A stretch of 64,000 bases of DNA from Peromyscus leucopus. Lineage: Eukaryota; Chordata; Mammalia; Rodentia; Cricetidae. How positions within the stretch are numbered: position 1 is the stretch's first letter; each line of letters opens with the position of its first letter. The position numbers were made by a program, and so were the translations under genes. The stretch spans positions 54,192,503 to 54,256,502 of the forward strand of contig NC_051079.1 of NCBI RefSeq assembly GCF_004664715.2, read 5' to 3'. The notes beneath the pieces are model-generated. The model saw only the letters and a program-made list of their open reading frames with translations, was not told the DNA's origin and made no database searches. Positions 32,498 through 43,042 of this stretch are shown piece by piece.

Positions 32498-32882
32498 TGT
32501 TAGAATTCTGCCCTTACTCCAGTTGCATGACTGCACATGCGCAGTTCCGGAGTTAAGCAAAGGGTCTCGCATTTTACACCATCAGTGTGTGCCGGTGACT
32601 ACGTGCGCTCAGCATGGCCACGCAATCAGTGCATGCATGGTGTATCTCCATAAGCCCACCAGTGTGTGTTCACCAGGAACCCTTAAAAAGCTGGACTCAG
32701 ACCTCACCCTCTCTATCTCTCTGTTCTGCTCTGCTCTTTCTCCCCCCTCCCCATTTTCCCTCTGCACATGCTTTCCCCCTAGGCCTGGTTCTCTTGTGCC
32801 CCTCCCCCCAATAAAGCTCTAAAACTGATACTGGGTTCTTTTGTGACCGTGACCTTAATTCGCAGTAACCAGTGCCACCACC
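32498..32882 (+). mobile_element. ERVK-like LTR inside L1
   Basis: Starts TGTTAGAATTCTGCCC. U3 contains CACATGCGCAGTTCCGG and several CpGs; a TATA-like CTTAAAAAGC lies at about 32682, a pyrimidine-rich stretch follows, and CCAATAAAGCTCTAAAAC gives the polyadenylation signal before a U5-like TTCGCAGTAACCAG. The exact right end and TSD are not resolved. Retained CpGs suggest it is fairly young. Confidence 0.7.
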
Positions 32883-33275
32883 AGCGCCACTTATCATTCA
32901 TTTCAGACATCCCATCATAAATGGGGCAAATCTCACAAGTCTCATCACTAGATGAAGAGCTGCAGTCAATTACTGAATGACATGCCAAGAGAGGAAGAAT
33001 ACATTTTCCCCAGAGATGAACCCCTGATAGGTTCTCCACAACCAAGTGGTCCACCCTAGAAACGTGTCTGTGTGTGCAGACACTGAAGGAACTCAGAAGT
33101 TTGTATTTATGCATTTATTCTTTATATGCATATGTATCAAGAATGGTTAAAAAAGAGGAGGCCATGATTTGGGGAGGGTGCAGGGAGCATGGAAGGGGTA
33201 GGAGGGAGGAGAGGAAGGAGGAAAATGATGTAGTTATAGCTTAACCAAATTAAAACATAAATAGAAAAAGAAAAC

Positions 33276-33949
33276 ATTTGCAAATGAGGAGCTTGAAAAG
33301 AAGGACTTTGGCAAGTGATGGAGGAGAGAGGAAAGGCTGCTGGCCAGGGTGAGCACAGCAGCATCAGTCAGGATTTAGGGAAAGTTCTCTGATCAGACGG
33401 GAGCATTTCCTGTGAGGGGTCGCGAAGGATCGGTGCTGTCTGGATGGGTTACTGTGAAGAGAAATGATGTGGACCCGTGAATTCCTTGCACAGTGAGCTC
33501 AAAATGAAACTGCGTGTTTTAGGCAGAGAAGAGACATGAAAATGATTGGTTTCGGAAGGTTAATAACTTTTACGTTGGCTCAAGGAAAAGCTGGAGCATG
33601 GCATTGGAATTGAATGTGTCAGCTTCGACTTGTCCTTCCGCACACTTGGGCAAATATTTAATTTTTCTCAGTAGTTTTACAGGAACCCCTGGTAGCAGCT
33701 ATTACACACCCTCTCTTGAGGCTATGACCCTCAGCTCTGATCCATGAATCTCCACCTTATCTTTTTATATGGTGAATATAATAATCTGTAACTATTAACT
33801 CCCATTTTTACTACTTTGATTGCAATGTATTTTTCCCTTTGTGGACAGAAAGGAATACATTTTTTTTAAAAAAAACATTTTCCTTTCTCCTTTTCTTTCT
33901 CTTTCCCTCCCAGTATCAAAATGCACTGTGTGTGTGTGGGGGGGGGCGG
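33276..33949. other. No gene recognised
   Basis: Unique sequence. Nothing recognisable. Confidence 0.5.
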
Positions 33950-34196
33950 TGGTGGTTCAGCATGATTATTTTGTGGGAAAAGACACGTGCCACCAAGCCT
34001 GCCAAGCTGAGTTCAATCCTTAGATCCCATGTGGTGGAAGGAAAGAACTGATTTCCACACATTGTCTTCTTCTGTCCTCTGTCTCCACCAACCACACCAT
34101 GTGTGTGCCCCTGCCTCCCACAGGGCATGTGGCATGTGTGCCCCTCCCGCCCCTCCACGCCCACATAGAATCAATATAAAAATCCTTAAAATGCAT
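33950..34196 (+). mobile_element. B3-type SINE
   Basis: Forward: GGTGGTTCAGCATGATTATT head, CAAGCCTGCCAAGCTGAGTT, GATCCCATGTGGTGGAAGGA, a C-rich CTCCCGCCCCTCCACGCCC and a short A-rich end. A TG/G9 run precedes it. Confidence 0.75.
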
Positions 34197-34351
34197 TTTT
34201 TTTGCCATGATTTTGTCTCCTGCCACTTCTCTGAGCTACTGCCTTAGTCCTCATGGACTTGCAGGACAGTCCTTAGGGTGTCCACACATATGCTGGTGTC
34301 CTTCACAAGTAACAATGATATTACTGTCTGTCTCCTACCTAACTCAGCTAG

Positions 34352-34652
34352 TGTTGTGGGATATTTGATCTCGCACTGTGAAAACCAAGACTGTGTGAAT
34401 AAAATCAACCCTGGGTCAAGGGGCACAGCCAGCAACTAGTTGACAGGAATTGGCCATAGAGAGGAGCCAGGAAGACAGATAGAGAGATACACAGGAAGGA
34501 GGAGGGAGGGACTTGCAGTTCTGTGGTCTTTTTGGTTTGGGATGGCTGGAGAGATGCTCCCTTTTTGGGTCTCTGGCCAAAAAGGAAGGTCAGTTGGTTA
34601 CTCCTGAGCTAGCAGGTATTCACCCCAACATCTGATTCCTGAGTCTTTATTG
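34352..34652 (+). mobile_element. LTR-like sequence type E
   Basis: Starts TGTTGTGGGATATTTGATC, has GTGTGAATAAAATCAACCC and ends near TGAGTCTTTATTGGTA. I recall similar cricetid repeats but cannot name the family. A type C LTR was inserted at its right edge. Confidence 0.5.
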
Positions 34653-34658
34653 GTAGAT

Positions 34659-34985
34659 TGTTGGAGTCCATTTGGGTTGCCTGTGGCTTTACCCAGCAGG
34701 TCTGCATAAAGAGGACGATTAGACCATGGGCCTGAGTACCAGGTGTCTGAGATGGTCTGCACTTGGCTGTGCTGGGGGCAGGTCTTATGCTCCACCCCTT
34801 GGTATTTCTTCAAAAAAAAAAACTTTGGCAGAGACAGTCGAGGCTCAATGGATTAGGATCCAGGCCCTCTCGAGGCTATCCTGTATTTTCCATCTATTTC
34901 TCTCCCCTCTATCCGTCTAAGATTTCCTGCTGCTTCTGCTCAAAAGTGCTCTGGGGAAATGCGGGGGTGGGGTAGCCCCCTCACA
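34659..34985 (+). mobile_element. ERVK-like solo LTR type C, TSD GTAGAT
   Basis: 327-bp LTR starting TGTTGGAGTCCATTTGGG and ending GCCCCCTCACA. A perfect 6-bp TSD GTAGAT lies at 34653-34658 and 34986-34991. Shares TACCCAGCAGGTCTGCATAA and GAGATGGTCTGCACTTGGCT with 13509-13838. The region corresponding to AATAAAGCTC in the sister copy is replaced by an A-run at 34812-34822. Confidence 0.92.
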
Positions 34986-34991
34986 GTAGAT

Positions 34992-35347
34992 AGAACCATA
35001 GAGACTTGGTTTAAAAACTACATTTGGTGGCTGTGGCAGAGCTGGTGCCAGCGGGACCAGAAATCCCCACCAGGCCAAGGTCTGACTGCAGGGTTAGGGG
35101 GCTGCAGATGGTAGTTATATGCCTCAATGGAAAAGCATTTTTTTTTCTATGTGTGGCTTGTCCTTGTGGCTGTATACAGCCTGAATTCATGAGAACTTTA
35201 CTCATGTGACCTTTCTTAACCCTTAGAGTACAAATTATTTGAGGCTCTGAATAAAGTTGACTCTTGCATGAGACTTTAGCCTGTCTTATTGGCTCCATTC
35301 TCCCAGATCCCACCACCTCTAGAGTGGGGAAAGGCCCCTCGCTGCAA
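34992..35347 (+). mobile_element. LTR-like sequence type F
   Basis: GGCTGTATACAGCCTGAATT, TCATGTGACCTTTCTTAACC and CTCTGAATAAAGTTGACTCT (AATAAA at 35250-35255) followed by TAGCCTGTCTTATTGGC look like the U3/R/U5 end of an LTR. Its left limit and class are unclear. Confidence 0.4.
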
Positions 35348-35600
35348 GGAATACCACCCCTGGGCTGGTGGTCCTTGATGCTATAAAATCAGGATGAACA
35401 AGCCATGAGGAGTAAGCTAGTAAGCAGCATTCCATGGCCTCTGCCTTATGTCTTACCTTCAGGTTCCTGCCCTGTTTGAGCTCCTGCTTAACTTCCTGAG
35501 ATGATGTACTTACTGTAAGCTGTAAGATAAAATAAACCCTTTCCTTCCAAATTTGCTTTTGCATATGGTGTTTGATCACAACAGTAGAAACCCTAGCTCA
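35348..35600 (+). mobile_element. MT-like MaLR LTR, 3' part
   Basis: CCCCTGGGCTGGTGGTCCTT, AGGTTCCTGCCCTGTTTGAG, GATAAAATAAACCCTTTCC, ending AGTAGAAACCCTAGCTCAG. The 5' part is missing. Confidence 0.8.
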
Positions 35601-36190
35601 GTCATCTATCACCTCTGGCTCTTACAACCTTTATGCCTCCTTTTCTGCATAGATCTGAGCCTTAAGGAGAGGGGTTTGATAATGGCATCCCTTTTAGGGT
35701 TGAGTGCTCTAAAATCTCCTACTCTCTGTATAGTGTCTAGTTGGGGGCTCTGTGTTAAGTTCCACTACTGGAAGAAAAATCTTCTCTCATTAGGGTTGAG
35801 GGGCACTGACTGTGGATATAGGCATATGTCATTAGGAATCATTTTACTGCTATGTTCTTGTAGTATAATAGTAGGTATTTCCCTAGGGCCCATGCCCTAT
35901 TTAGTCTTCAGTTTGTGGCCATTTTAGCAGTATCAAGAATGAGTTTCATCTCACAGAGTGGACCTAAGATCCAGTTTTAGAAAGTGATTGGTTATTTCCA
36001 TAACACTTGTGTTGCTATTGCACCAGTAGATCTTTCAGGCAGGTTGCTGTTGTAGGCCTCAGGGTCTGTAACTGGGTGATACTGATGATTGCTTTTATCC
36101 TCTGGCAGCATGCAAAGTGCCCTGTAGCACCATGAATGCAGGGCTGATACTAGACATACACTACTCTTATAATCAAGCTGCAATAATACC
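35601..36190 (-). mobile_element. L1 (Lx-type) 3' UTR fragment
   Basis: Reverse-oriented: TATCACCTCTGGCTCTTACA, TAGGGTTGAGTGCTCTAAAA, CATGTCATTAGGAATCATTT, AGAAAGTGATTGGTTATTTC, GTAGGCCTCAGGGTCTGTAA. Confidence 0.8.
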
Positions 36191-36217
36191 CTGGTCTCTA
36201 TAATTGTTTTTCCCTAA

Positions 36218-36432
36218 TTTAAAACTTTGTGTGTATGAGTGTTTTGCCTGCATGTGTACCTGTGCCCTACATGCATGCAGTGCCCTCAGAGGCGGGGCCA
36301 GGACATCTAATCCCCCGAGACTGGAGTTACAGATGGTTGTGGGCTGCCATGTGTGTGCTGAGAATCAAACCTGGATCCTCAAGAAAAACAGCCAGTGTTC
36401 TTAACTGCTAAGACACCTCTCAAATCTCCCCC
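36218..36432 (-). mobile_element. B3-type SINE
   Basis: Reverse-oriented: GAGTGTTTTGCCTGCATGTG, CCCCCGAGACTGGAGTTACA, CAAACCTGGATCCTCAAGAA, TTAACTGCTAAGACACCTCT. Confidence 0.9.
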
Positions 36433-36919
36433 CACTCTGTCTTTTTAATTAAGAAACTCAAACTCTCACAAATTTAGTAGACAGTGTGATGACCACCTCA
36501 TTACCAAGTGACTTCTGCCTGAAGATATTGACTCCTAAAAGGCCATTGTCTTAGGAATTCTTAGTAAGACACCACAGCTTTCACTGTTCTCCAGGAAAAC
36601 AGAATAAATAGCATGTATTCCCCTTGTAGTCAATACATGTACCTCCTGTTATTTCAGACATGAAATTTAAGGAATTGGCTTACGATAGTATAATAGCTGG
36701 TATGTACAAAATTCATATGACAGGTAAGTGTGCTAAAAGCTGCATTTTGGGTTCATAGTTTAGTTTTGAGGCATACTTGTCTTCCTTCCTAGGAAAGGTA
36801 ACTTTTGCTTATAATGACTTCTACTTGACTGGATGAGGATAACCTACATTTTTGGAAGAATGCTTACTTAAAGTTAATCCATTTTGGGTAATGACCACTA
36901 ATAGAACATTCCTTGACAC
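36433..36919. other. No gene recognised
   Basis: Unique AT-rich sequence. Nothing recognisable. Confidence 0.45.
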
Positions 36920-37122
36920 CAGGAATGTTCTCAACCTTTCTAATACTGTGACCCTTTAATACAGTTCCTCATGTTGTGGTGACACACAACCATAAAATTA
37001 TTTAGTTGCTACTTCATAACTGTAATTTGCTACTATTATGAATTATAATATAAATATCTGATAAGAACAATATTTGATATGCAATCCCAAAGGGGGCAGG
37101 ACCCACAGGTTGAGAGCCACTG
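36920..37122 (+). mobile_element. URR1 hAT-Charlie DNA transposon
   Basis: Degenerate start AATGTTCTCAACCTTTCTAA and end CACAGGTTGAGAGCCACTG with the URR1 interior AACCATAAAATTATTTAGTT and AGGGGGCAGGACCCACAGG. Nonautonomous. Confidence 0.88.
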
Positions 37123-37189
37123 TTTTACACCAGTGCATATGCCTAGCCAATGGACATAAAACTGACCATCACAAACATTTCTCAGGAGT

Positions 37190-37930
37190 CAACTCCACAT
37201 TTAGCACTGAGTGTTTCAAGGAAGGGCTCTCGCTCTCTGTACTTTATCCAGTAGTGGGTCTCTGTGTTAATTCCCATCTACTGCAAAAAGGAACTTTTCT
37301 GATAACGCCTGAATGACTTACTGATCTATGGGTATAGCATCATGTTATTAGGAGACATTTTATTGCTATGTTCCTTTATTGAAATAATAGTGCTTGATTT
37401 TCTTCTAGGCTCATGGCCTATCTAATTTCAGGCTCTTGGCCACTCAGGTGTCAGCCATGGGTGCCATTTCATAAGTGGGCCTTAAATCTAATCCAAGAGT
37501 GGTTGGTTACCTCCATAATATTTGTGCCACAATTGCGCCAGCATATCAGGTCACCATTGTAGACCACAGGATGCATAGCTGGGTTGGTGGTTACCTTACT
37601 CCTCTAGTAGCATACAGAGTACATTGTAGCACCATAAATACTAGTCAGGGTGGGTGAAGGCTCTAGTTGGGCACCAGTTTGACTTCTCCATGTTCAATGA
37701 GATCTGTGTTATCTTCAGTCATAGGGTCTTACAGTTGGCTTGTGGAGAGCAACCAAAAGCATTGGCAATAGCCTACGATGTTTAGGGTTTCCATGGGGCC
37801 CCTTTTGCCAATGACTCACCTAGATGTAACCCATTCTTGGCACTGGAAGTTTCATTTGGTAGAGAAAGATTTTAGTTGGAGCATTATCTCCCTTATTGTT
37901 TGATGGCTTCATCAAGATTTCTTTCATATA
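37190..37930 (-). mobile_element. L1 (Lx-type) 3' UTR fragment
   Basis: Reverse-oriented, about 0.74 kb: GTAGTGGGTCTCTGTGTTAA, TGATCTATGGGTATAGCATC, GTGGGCCTTAAATCTAATCC, ATTTGTGCCACAATTGCGCC, TTGACTTCTCCATGTTCAAT. Confidence 0.85.
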
Positions 37931-38951
37931 CATATCTATTTTAGGAAGGTTACACAATAGCAGGTTTCCATATGACCCCTCAAATAGCCATTAGCATTAC
38001 CAAAATTCATCTTTTAAGCCCAGCTGAGATATGTTTATGAATAAATTTGTATGCACATAGGCACACATAGACATCTTTACTTGTTTAACTTTATATTTGT
38101 ACTTACATAATTTATCCACACTAAATTATAAAATATAGTTAGTATTTATAAAGCTATTATCAAAATAAATAAGTGTACATGAGCCAATTTAAGAAAAATA
38201 TACATTTTCATCAACATGCTACTATCAGAGATTGTTTCTAGCTCTCAAAGATCTATCAGTGAGTCACGAGCCCCCCCAAACCAACACATGGATGAGTTAA
38301 TATTTAAACAAGTGAGTGAATATGTCACTTTTGTCTGGAGACTTCTCAATTCCTATCAGACCCTGAGTCACTTTCTACTACCATTTCCTATGGCCTAACA
38401 TCGGTGTCTACCAAGGAGCCAATTCTCCACCAGGAAGAAGGAAGCACAGCAGGGCGATTGTGGGCTGCAAAGGCAATTTGCTTATTAGACTGTTGCTAAG
38501 TGTTGGAGGCAAAGCCATGCCAAAACAGTCTGTGTTTTTGCATATCAACAGGACAATTAGAGCATGGGCCTGCCATCACACCTTGAAAAGTGGGAACGAA
38601 AAAATAAACAAAACCAGGAAATCAAGAAAATGAAAAGGTGACATTGAGTATTTATCATTAAGACAATTGTCAGGATAGAATAGCTACTGAGAAACATTTT
38701 TCATTTAATTGGTTTTCCTTAAAAAGACGGTATTGTGATATAATAATCTCAACATTTCCTTCCCTTCAACATGGGAGGGAATCTAGCAATATGGAATGTA
38801 TCAACAAAGGAGAAATTACATAAAAAAAGAAATACAAGACAAGCTGGTGGTGCCAGCTGGTTCTGGCCTTGAAGTCTGCCTCCTTTCTTTTTCTCTTCCC
38901 GTATTGTTCCTCAGGAGCCACTCACTTTGGTTTTTGAGACATTGGAGATTA
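37931..38951. other. No gene recognised
   Basis: Mostly unique AT-rich sequence. Nothing recognisable. Confidence 0.45.
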
Positions 38952-39158
38952 GTGTTGTTGTTTGTTTTTTCTCTATTTTGGGGGGCCTGCCACCCAGCTC
39001 CCAATAAATCACACACGGAGGCTTATTCTTAATTATGAATGCCCAGCTTTAGCTTGGCTTAGTTTCTAGCCAGCTTTCCTTATCTTAAATTATCTTATCT
39101 ACCTATTTGGGAGCTGGGTGGCAAGCCCCCCAAAAGAGCAAAGATGAACAACAACAGA
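38952..39158. repeat. Near-palindrome built from LTR ends
   Basis: Arms at 38977-39006 and 39104-39134 are reverse complements of each other with one extra T and one mismatch. Weaker pairing extends out to about 38952 and 39158. The core GGAGGCTTATTCTTAATTA recalls cricetid ERVK LTR sequence related to types B and G. The arms probably come from two oppositely oriented copies of the same LTR end. It could form a cruciform with a spacer of about 97 bp. Confidence 0.8.
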
Positions 39159-39494
39159 ATTTATTTGGCTTACACTTCAATATCATAGTCCATCACCGAA
39201 GAAAATCAGGACAGGAACTCAAGCAGGGGTGGAAGGCAGGGGTTGATGCTGAGGCCATGGAGGAGTGCTGCTTACTGGCTTGCTCCTCATACTTGCTCAG
39301 CCTGCTTTATGGACCCCAAGACCACCAGCCCCAGGATGACACCACCCACAATGGGCTGGGCCCTCCCCCATCAATATCAATCGCTAATTAAGAAAATGCC
39401 CTCCAGGCTTGCTTACAGCCCAGTTGAGGCATTTTCTCAATTTCTCTCTGATGACTCTATAACTTGTGTGATGTTGACAGAAAACCAGCCAGCA
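39155..39494 (-). mobile_element. MT-like MaLR LTR, 3' end missing
   Basis: Reverse-oriented: ATTTATTTGGCTTACACTTC, TCAGGACAGGAACTCAAGCA, CCACAATGGGCTGGGCCCTC, ending AACCAGCCAGCACA. The complement of the LTR 3' end is lost where it abuts the near-palindrome. Confidence 0.88.
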
Positions 39495-40139
39495 CAGTAT
39501 ATATTAATCGTGTTAATTTTTTTTACTGCACACTGAGAGTGCAGGGCTGATTCTATGATTTGTTTGAAAGACATTGGGTTTCAATTTTTTTCTTTTCATT
39601 TCCTTAACATAGGAAGACAGGAACCTGAAATGATACTGAAATTAAGGCAAGTTATCCCTCAGTGCATGGAGTACACGCATCAGTTCCAGTTAAGAACTGA
39701 GGGGAAGTGGGACTTAAAACTCAAATAAGTAGATGTACTCCTGACACAGATGGCATAAGGTTTAACTGATAAGGATTGTGAAATCTGTGAACCATTGGCT
39801 CAAGGGAAGAGAAGATAAAGCATTATAAACCTGCGGATTACAAGTGACAGGGCCGTGATAAATACTAAATGTGACAGCCAAGCACAGAGAAGTCTTAGGA
39901 TTCCAGACTGTACTCGAATGTTTGGTTTTGTGATTTGCAATATTAATGCTTCTGTGTCCCGTCTTCCATTTCTTTTAATTCAAACACATGTTAACAAGTA
40001 TGTCTATGAAGTTTCCCATGTTAGGTAGGTACTGTACATTTTTTTCTTATGTTCTCTTTTTTTTCTTTTAAGGGGACCAGGGGGATGAACATTTAGTGAA
40101 TATTTGCTTATACATTTCCCATAAGTTATCTTGGGCTTG
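39495..40139. other. No gene recognised
   Basis: Unique sequence. Nothing recognisable. Confidence 0.5.
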
Positions 40140-40303
40140 TCAGGAGGCTCAGAAGTTACTAAAGGCGTTGGCCACCAAGCTGGACAACTTGAGTTTGATT
40201 CCTGGAACCTGCGTGATAGAAGGAGAGAACTGACTCCTCTGGGTTTTTCTCCACATGTGTACCATGGCAGAAGTACAAAATAAATAAACATAAAAAGGAA
40301 TTT
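40140..40303 (+). mobile_element. B3-type SINE, diverged
   Basis: Forward: GGCCACCAAGCTGGACAACT, GAGTTTGATTCCTGGAACCT, AGGAGAGAACTGACTCCTCT, then an AATAAATAAACATAAAAAGG tail. Confidence 0.75.
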
Positions 40304-41623
40304 AAAGACACGTCATTTAAGCTTCCTGGTTATACCATACGAGGAAGGGATGAGTATTCTTACACTGCTGATGTAGCCCAGGCTTGGGTAAGGCTAACAG
40401 TGGTGCAGTTTTCACAGCTGGAACTCTGTGTGGCACTGATGCTTAAAATCTACTGTTAGGGCTGTTTTTGTGCTGAAGTTTCCCAGGTTTTCAGTCCTGC
40501 TGATTCGCTGGTGAAAAACTCCCAAGCTTTTGTGTGCTCTGTACCCGGTGGAGATGTTCTACGGTGGCCTTTAGAGTGATCAAGACCTCTGTTCCATACA
40601 CACTGGTGATAAGTGTCAGAAATAATCAACTGTGACACTCCCTACTATGGTCCATACTGGGAAAGACATACCATGTCAGAATTCCCGCACAATTCTTAGG
40701 ATTGTCACAACCAGTCTCCTTTGCAGACTCTTGTCCTGGGTGAAGCTGAGCAGTGCTAGGCTGAGTTTGTCAACCTTGCCACCTGCACAGGCCTGCTCCC
40801 AGTCTTGTGTCATTTACATATGTGCTGGGCTTGTGAAAGGTCCATTGTGTTTAGCACAGAGCTTTGAAAAAGTGTGTGAAATCAGCAGGTCTTGAGGCAG
40901 GAACTCTCTGCATGGAAATAACAGCTGGGGCTTTCTTTGGACTCTAAAGGGAGCAAAGGATGAGACCTAGGTTGGAGCAGGAGGGCACAGGAATAGAAGT
41001 ATGCAGCACAGAGCAGTCCATTCCCCAGTGAATCTCTACCTTGCCATTCCCATCTCCATACTGTTGCAGCTTGAATTCTGAGGACATATAAACGACTTGG
41101 CTGTATTTCTCTGACTCTTTTCCTGACATCTGCTGTAATAACATGACATGAAATTTTAATAAAAAGCTTGTTAGCTTGAAATTGCCTATAGCATCCCCCC
41201 TTCTCTTTCCCTAGCTCCCCTCTTCCCTATCATTTTTGGATAGAATGAGTCTGGATTAGGAAATCTTTGCTGGGGACCAGTGCTGTTCCTTAGTTCGTTT
41301 GCTTTGTCAGCCTCATCTGGCTTCTCAGGCTTCTCATGGCTACACCATGAACAGGTCACCTCCCAGGACAGATAGAGAAACCAAGATTAAATTATACTGT
41401 ATTCAGGATGTTATAAAATACCTTCGTTCTTTCTAAATAATAATTAAGTATTTCTTTCTGTCGTGGATGCTCAGTGTGTCTAGATCCAGAGGCTAGCAGG
41501 TTTGGTGTTGGATGAGGATGTGCTACTTGCTTCCTAAGTGGCCCTTTGCTGCTGCGTTTGGAGTGGCAGAAGGACACGGGCCTCTATCCTCTGTGGTAAG
41601 CACTCATACTGGGGATATCTGTA
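40304..41623. other. No gene recognised
   Basis: 1.3 kb of unique sequence. Frames of 60-87 codons show no recognisable domain. Confidence 0.5.
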
Positions 41624-41989
41624 TGCTGTGGATGTGTGTATGCTGTGAATGTGTTGCTCTGATTGGTTAATAAATAAAGTGCTGATTGGCCAGTAGCCGG
41701 ACAGGAAGTATAGGCAGGACAAAGAGAGAGGAGAATTCTGGGAAGAGGAAGGCTGAGTCAGGAGACGTCACCAGCTGCCGCCATGAGAAGTAAGATGTAA
41801 AGTACCGGTAAGCCACAAGCCACGTGGCAACTTATAGATGAATAGAAATGGGTTAATTTAAGATATATGAACTAGGTAGCAAGAAGCCTGCCATGGCCAT
41901 ACAGTTTATAAGTGATATAAGTCTCTGTGTGTTTACTTGGGTCTGAGAGGCTGCGGGCCCAAGTGGGACTGGAGAAAACTCCAGTTGCA
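41624..41989 (+). mobile_element. ERVK-like solo LTR type B
   Basis: Begins with a tandem pair of 17-bp units, TGCTGTGGATGTGTGTA and TGCTGTGAATGTGTTGC. Then come GATTGGTTAATAAATAAAG, AGCTGCCGCCATGAGAAG, AAGCCTGCCATGGCCATACA and GTCTCTGTGTGTTTACTTGG, as in the copy at 23624-24166. The right end is near CCAGTTGCA. No TSD found. Confidence 0.8.
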
Positions 41990-42879
41990 CACTCAGGAGG
42001 ACTTGTCTCACTCAGAAGGACAAAGCTCCCCTCCTGCAGTGACATCTTAAACAGTTGCCTTGTTGATATCACCACATTGAAGATTAGCTTTCAACATAAA
42101 ATCTGGAAAGAAGCATTAAGAACATAGTGATAACCCAAATACGCACCCCAGTCCAGGGCCTGTAAGAATCAGAATACTAATCCTTCACTCTGAAAATCCA
42201 TGATCTCTCTTCACCACAAGAGAAAGGAGAAGTACTCATTTTGAAACAATCTGGGTCAGAACTTTGACATCTGTTTACTTTAAATGGGGATCTGCTAAAT
42301 GTTTCTCTTCTTGGCATTTCACTTTGAAGAACATGGTAGTATTTAAACCCAAATTAAATAAAACCGATTGCACAAGGACCGTAATCCTTACTTTAAATTC
42401 GTTGGATTTTTCTCTCATAGGAACAAGACAGAGTTGTTTCAAGGCTGAATGTGTTCAGTATCATCTTGAGTAAAACTAGTGATCTTGACCTTGGGCTGCT
42501 TTTATTCAGCAATTGTCATTCATATTGTTACAAAGAAGAGTTGGCTTAAAGAAAAGCAGGGAACACTGGCACAGGGATGGGAGTGGGGTGTGGGGTGTGG
42601 GTGTGGGTGTGGGTGAGGGTGGGTGTGGGGCCGCTTCGGGCTTTGGTGTGCGTTCAGTTAAAGTTAAGATTCAGATGGAGATGGCTAATGTACTCTGTTA
42701 ACCAAGTTGGTAGTGAGATTTCTTATGTGGCTCAGGGCCAGAAAGCAACGCCAGTGAATCCTAACTACATTAGTTCAATAATTTAACCCAAACTTAAACT
42801 GCTAGTGAGTTTTCTTTAAAAAAATAGATACCATGTAAGCACAGAATTTAATATAGGAAAAAATACTCAAGCAAATGTA
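41990..42879. other. No gene recognised
   Basis: Unique sequence except the G-rich repeat at 42579-42633. Confidence 0.5.
42579..42633 (+). repeat. (GGGTGT)n G-rich tract
   Basis: At least eight runs of three or more G within 55 bp on the plus strand, meeting the usual G-quadruplex motif definition. Confidence 0.9.
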
Positions 42880-43042
42880 ATTTTTTTTCTTTTATTTTAA
42901 AGACAGGGTTCTTTGTAGTGCTGGCTGTCCTGGAACTCACCAGGTAGATCAGACTAGCTTTGAACTCATGGAGACCCACATCCACCTGCCTCTGCCTCCT
43001 GAAAGGTGGGATTAAAGGTTTGTGCCACTGTGCCTGGTGCCA
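42880..43042 (-). mobile_element. B1 SINE
   Basis: Reverse-oriented: oligo-T, AAAGACAGGGTTCTTTGTAG, GGCTGTCCTGGAACTCACCA, TGGGATTAAAGGTTTGTGCC. Confidence 0.93.

Larger units (their letters stand above)
31800..33275 (+). mobile_element. L1 (Lx-type) 3' region with 5' inversion
   Basis: The left part (to about 32287) is reverse-oriented L1 3' UTR. From GATACATCTACAATATAATT (32295) the element reads in sense: AGACTCAGGGAACATTGCAG, AAGAGCCAGAGGACAAGGAA, and after the LTR CACTAGATGAAGAGCTGCAG, AGGAGGAAAATGATGTAGTT, then an A-rich tail near 33270. Inverted 5' portion plus sense 3' portion is the hallmark of twin priming. An LTR at 32498-32882 interrupts it. Confidence 0.75.
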
